Assembly (NCBI GenBank): GCA_937927975.1
Contig: CALEZT010000116.1
Coordinates: forward strand, 1 to 30,533
Direction of reading: 5' to 3'
DNA: 30,533 bases
Origin: an uncultured Phycisphaerales bacterium
GTDB taxonomy: Bacteria; Planctomycetota; Phycisphaerae; Sedimentisphaerales; Anaerobacaceae
Shown here piece by piece: positions 30,446 to 30,533 of the stretch. The notes beneath the pieces are model-generated. The model searched no databases, was not told where the DNA came from, and saw only the letters and a program-made list of their open reading frames with translations. Position 1 is the first letter of the stretch. The number at the start of each line of letters is the position of its first letter. The translations under genes and the position numbers were made by a program.

Positions 30446-30533
30446 AGGTCGCCAGTTTACGCCGGACGCGACAAAATGCAAGTGCGGCCTTCGGACGTTG
30501 CGGAGCATCCGCTGCCTGCCACTCGTGCCAAAC

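Overview
The window looks like a chromosomal piece of a GC-rich, probably anaerobic planctomycete, most likely of the Phycisphaerae/Sedimentisphaerales type. This is an inference from gene content: a type II-secretion-like prepilin with a C-terminal H-X9-DG motif, Tat-exported enzymes of several families (creatininase, polysaccharide deacetylase, Gfo/Idh/MocA), a PQQ-type beta-propeller protein, a ~1000-residue LamG/discoidin secreted protein, an ECF-like sigma factor with a multi-zinc-finger membrane partner, and an anaerobic-type homocysteine synthesis trio. No rRNA, tRNA, CRISPR array or intact transposase was seen.

Layout. 1-6300 is mostly minus strand: creatininase-like protein, a small lipoprotein, a Lys/Gln-rich secreted protein, a ketoacyl-ACP-synthase-III-like enzyme that lacks the usual catalytic His, a purple-acid-phosphatase-like enzyme, a small hypothetical and a deacetylase. 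6300-7180 is gene-poor. 7182-10166 (plus) is regulatory: response regulator, sigma factor, and a membrane protein with three HxxxCxxC motifs. A minus-strand prepilin and a small Cys-rich protein follow. 11769-13923 holds a degenerate kinase-like protein and a PQQ-propeller protein. 14023-16375 is DUF39 / NIL-ferredoxin / UPF0280, the set known to make homocysteine from aspartate semialdehyde and sulfide. 16535-21520 is a membrane-protein/DUF4129/DUF4350/MoxR/DUF58 operon that converges on SpoIIM, RDD and Gfo/Idh/MocA genes (minus). 24857-27790 is the LamG/discoidin protein.

27900-30533 is an accessory patch. A DNA methyltransferase gene is broken in two: the N-terminal piece lies at 30445-30290 and the C-terminal piece at 28565-28320, in the right order and on the same strand. 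Between them sit a plus-strand PLD-type nuclease with a winged-helix C-terminus, a small Cys-rich protein with a very strong ribosome binding site, and a possible 55-residue ORF. Two families of short palindromic repeats flank these pieces.

Two window-wide signals stand out. First, ten sigma70-like promoters can be read directly (TTG-type -35, a 17-bp spacer in nine of the ten, TA-type -10). In two of them, for the sigma factor and the prepilin, the ATG lies exactly six bases after TATAAT, which suggests leaderless mRNAs. Second, many gene borders carry short, self-complementary, low-complexity intergenic repeats of several unrelated sequence families.
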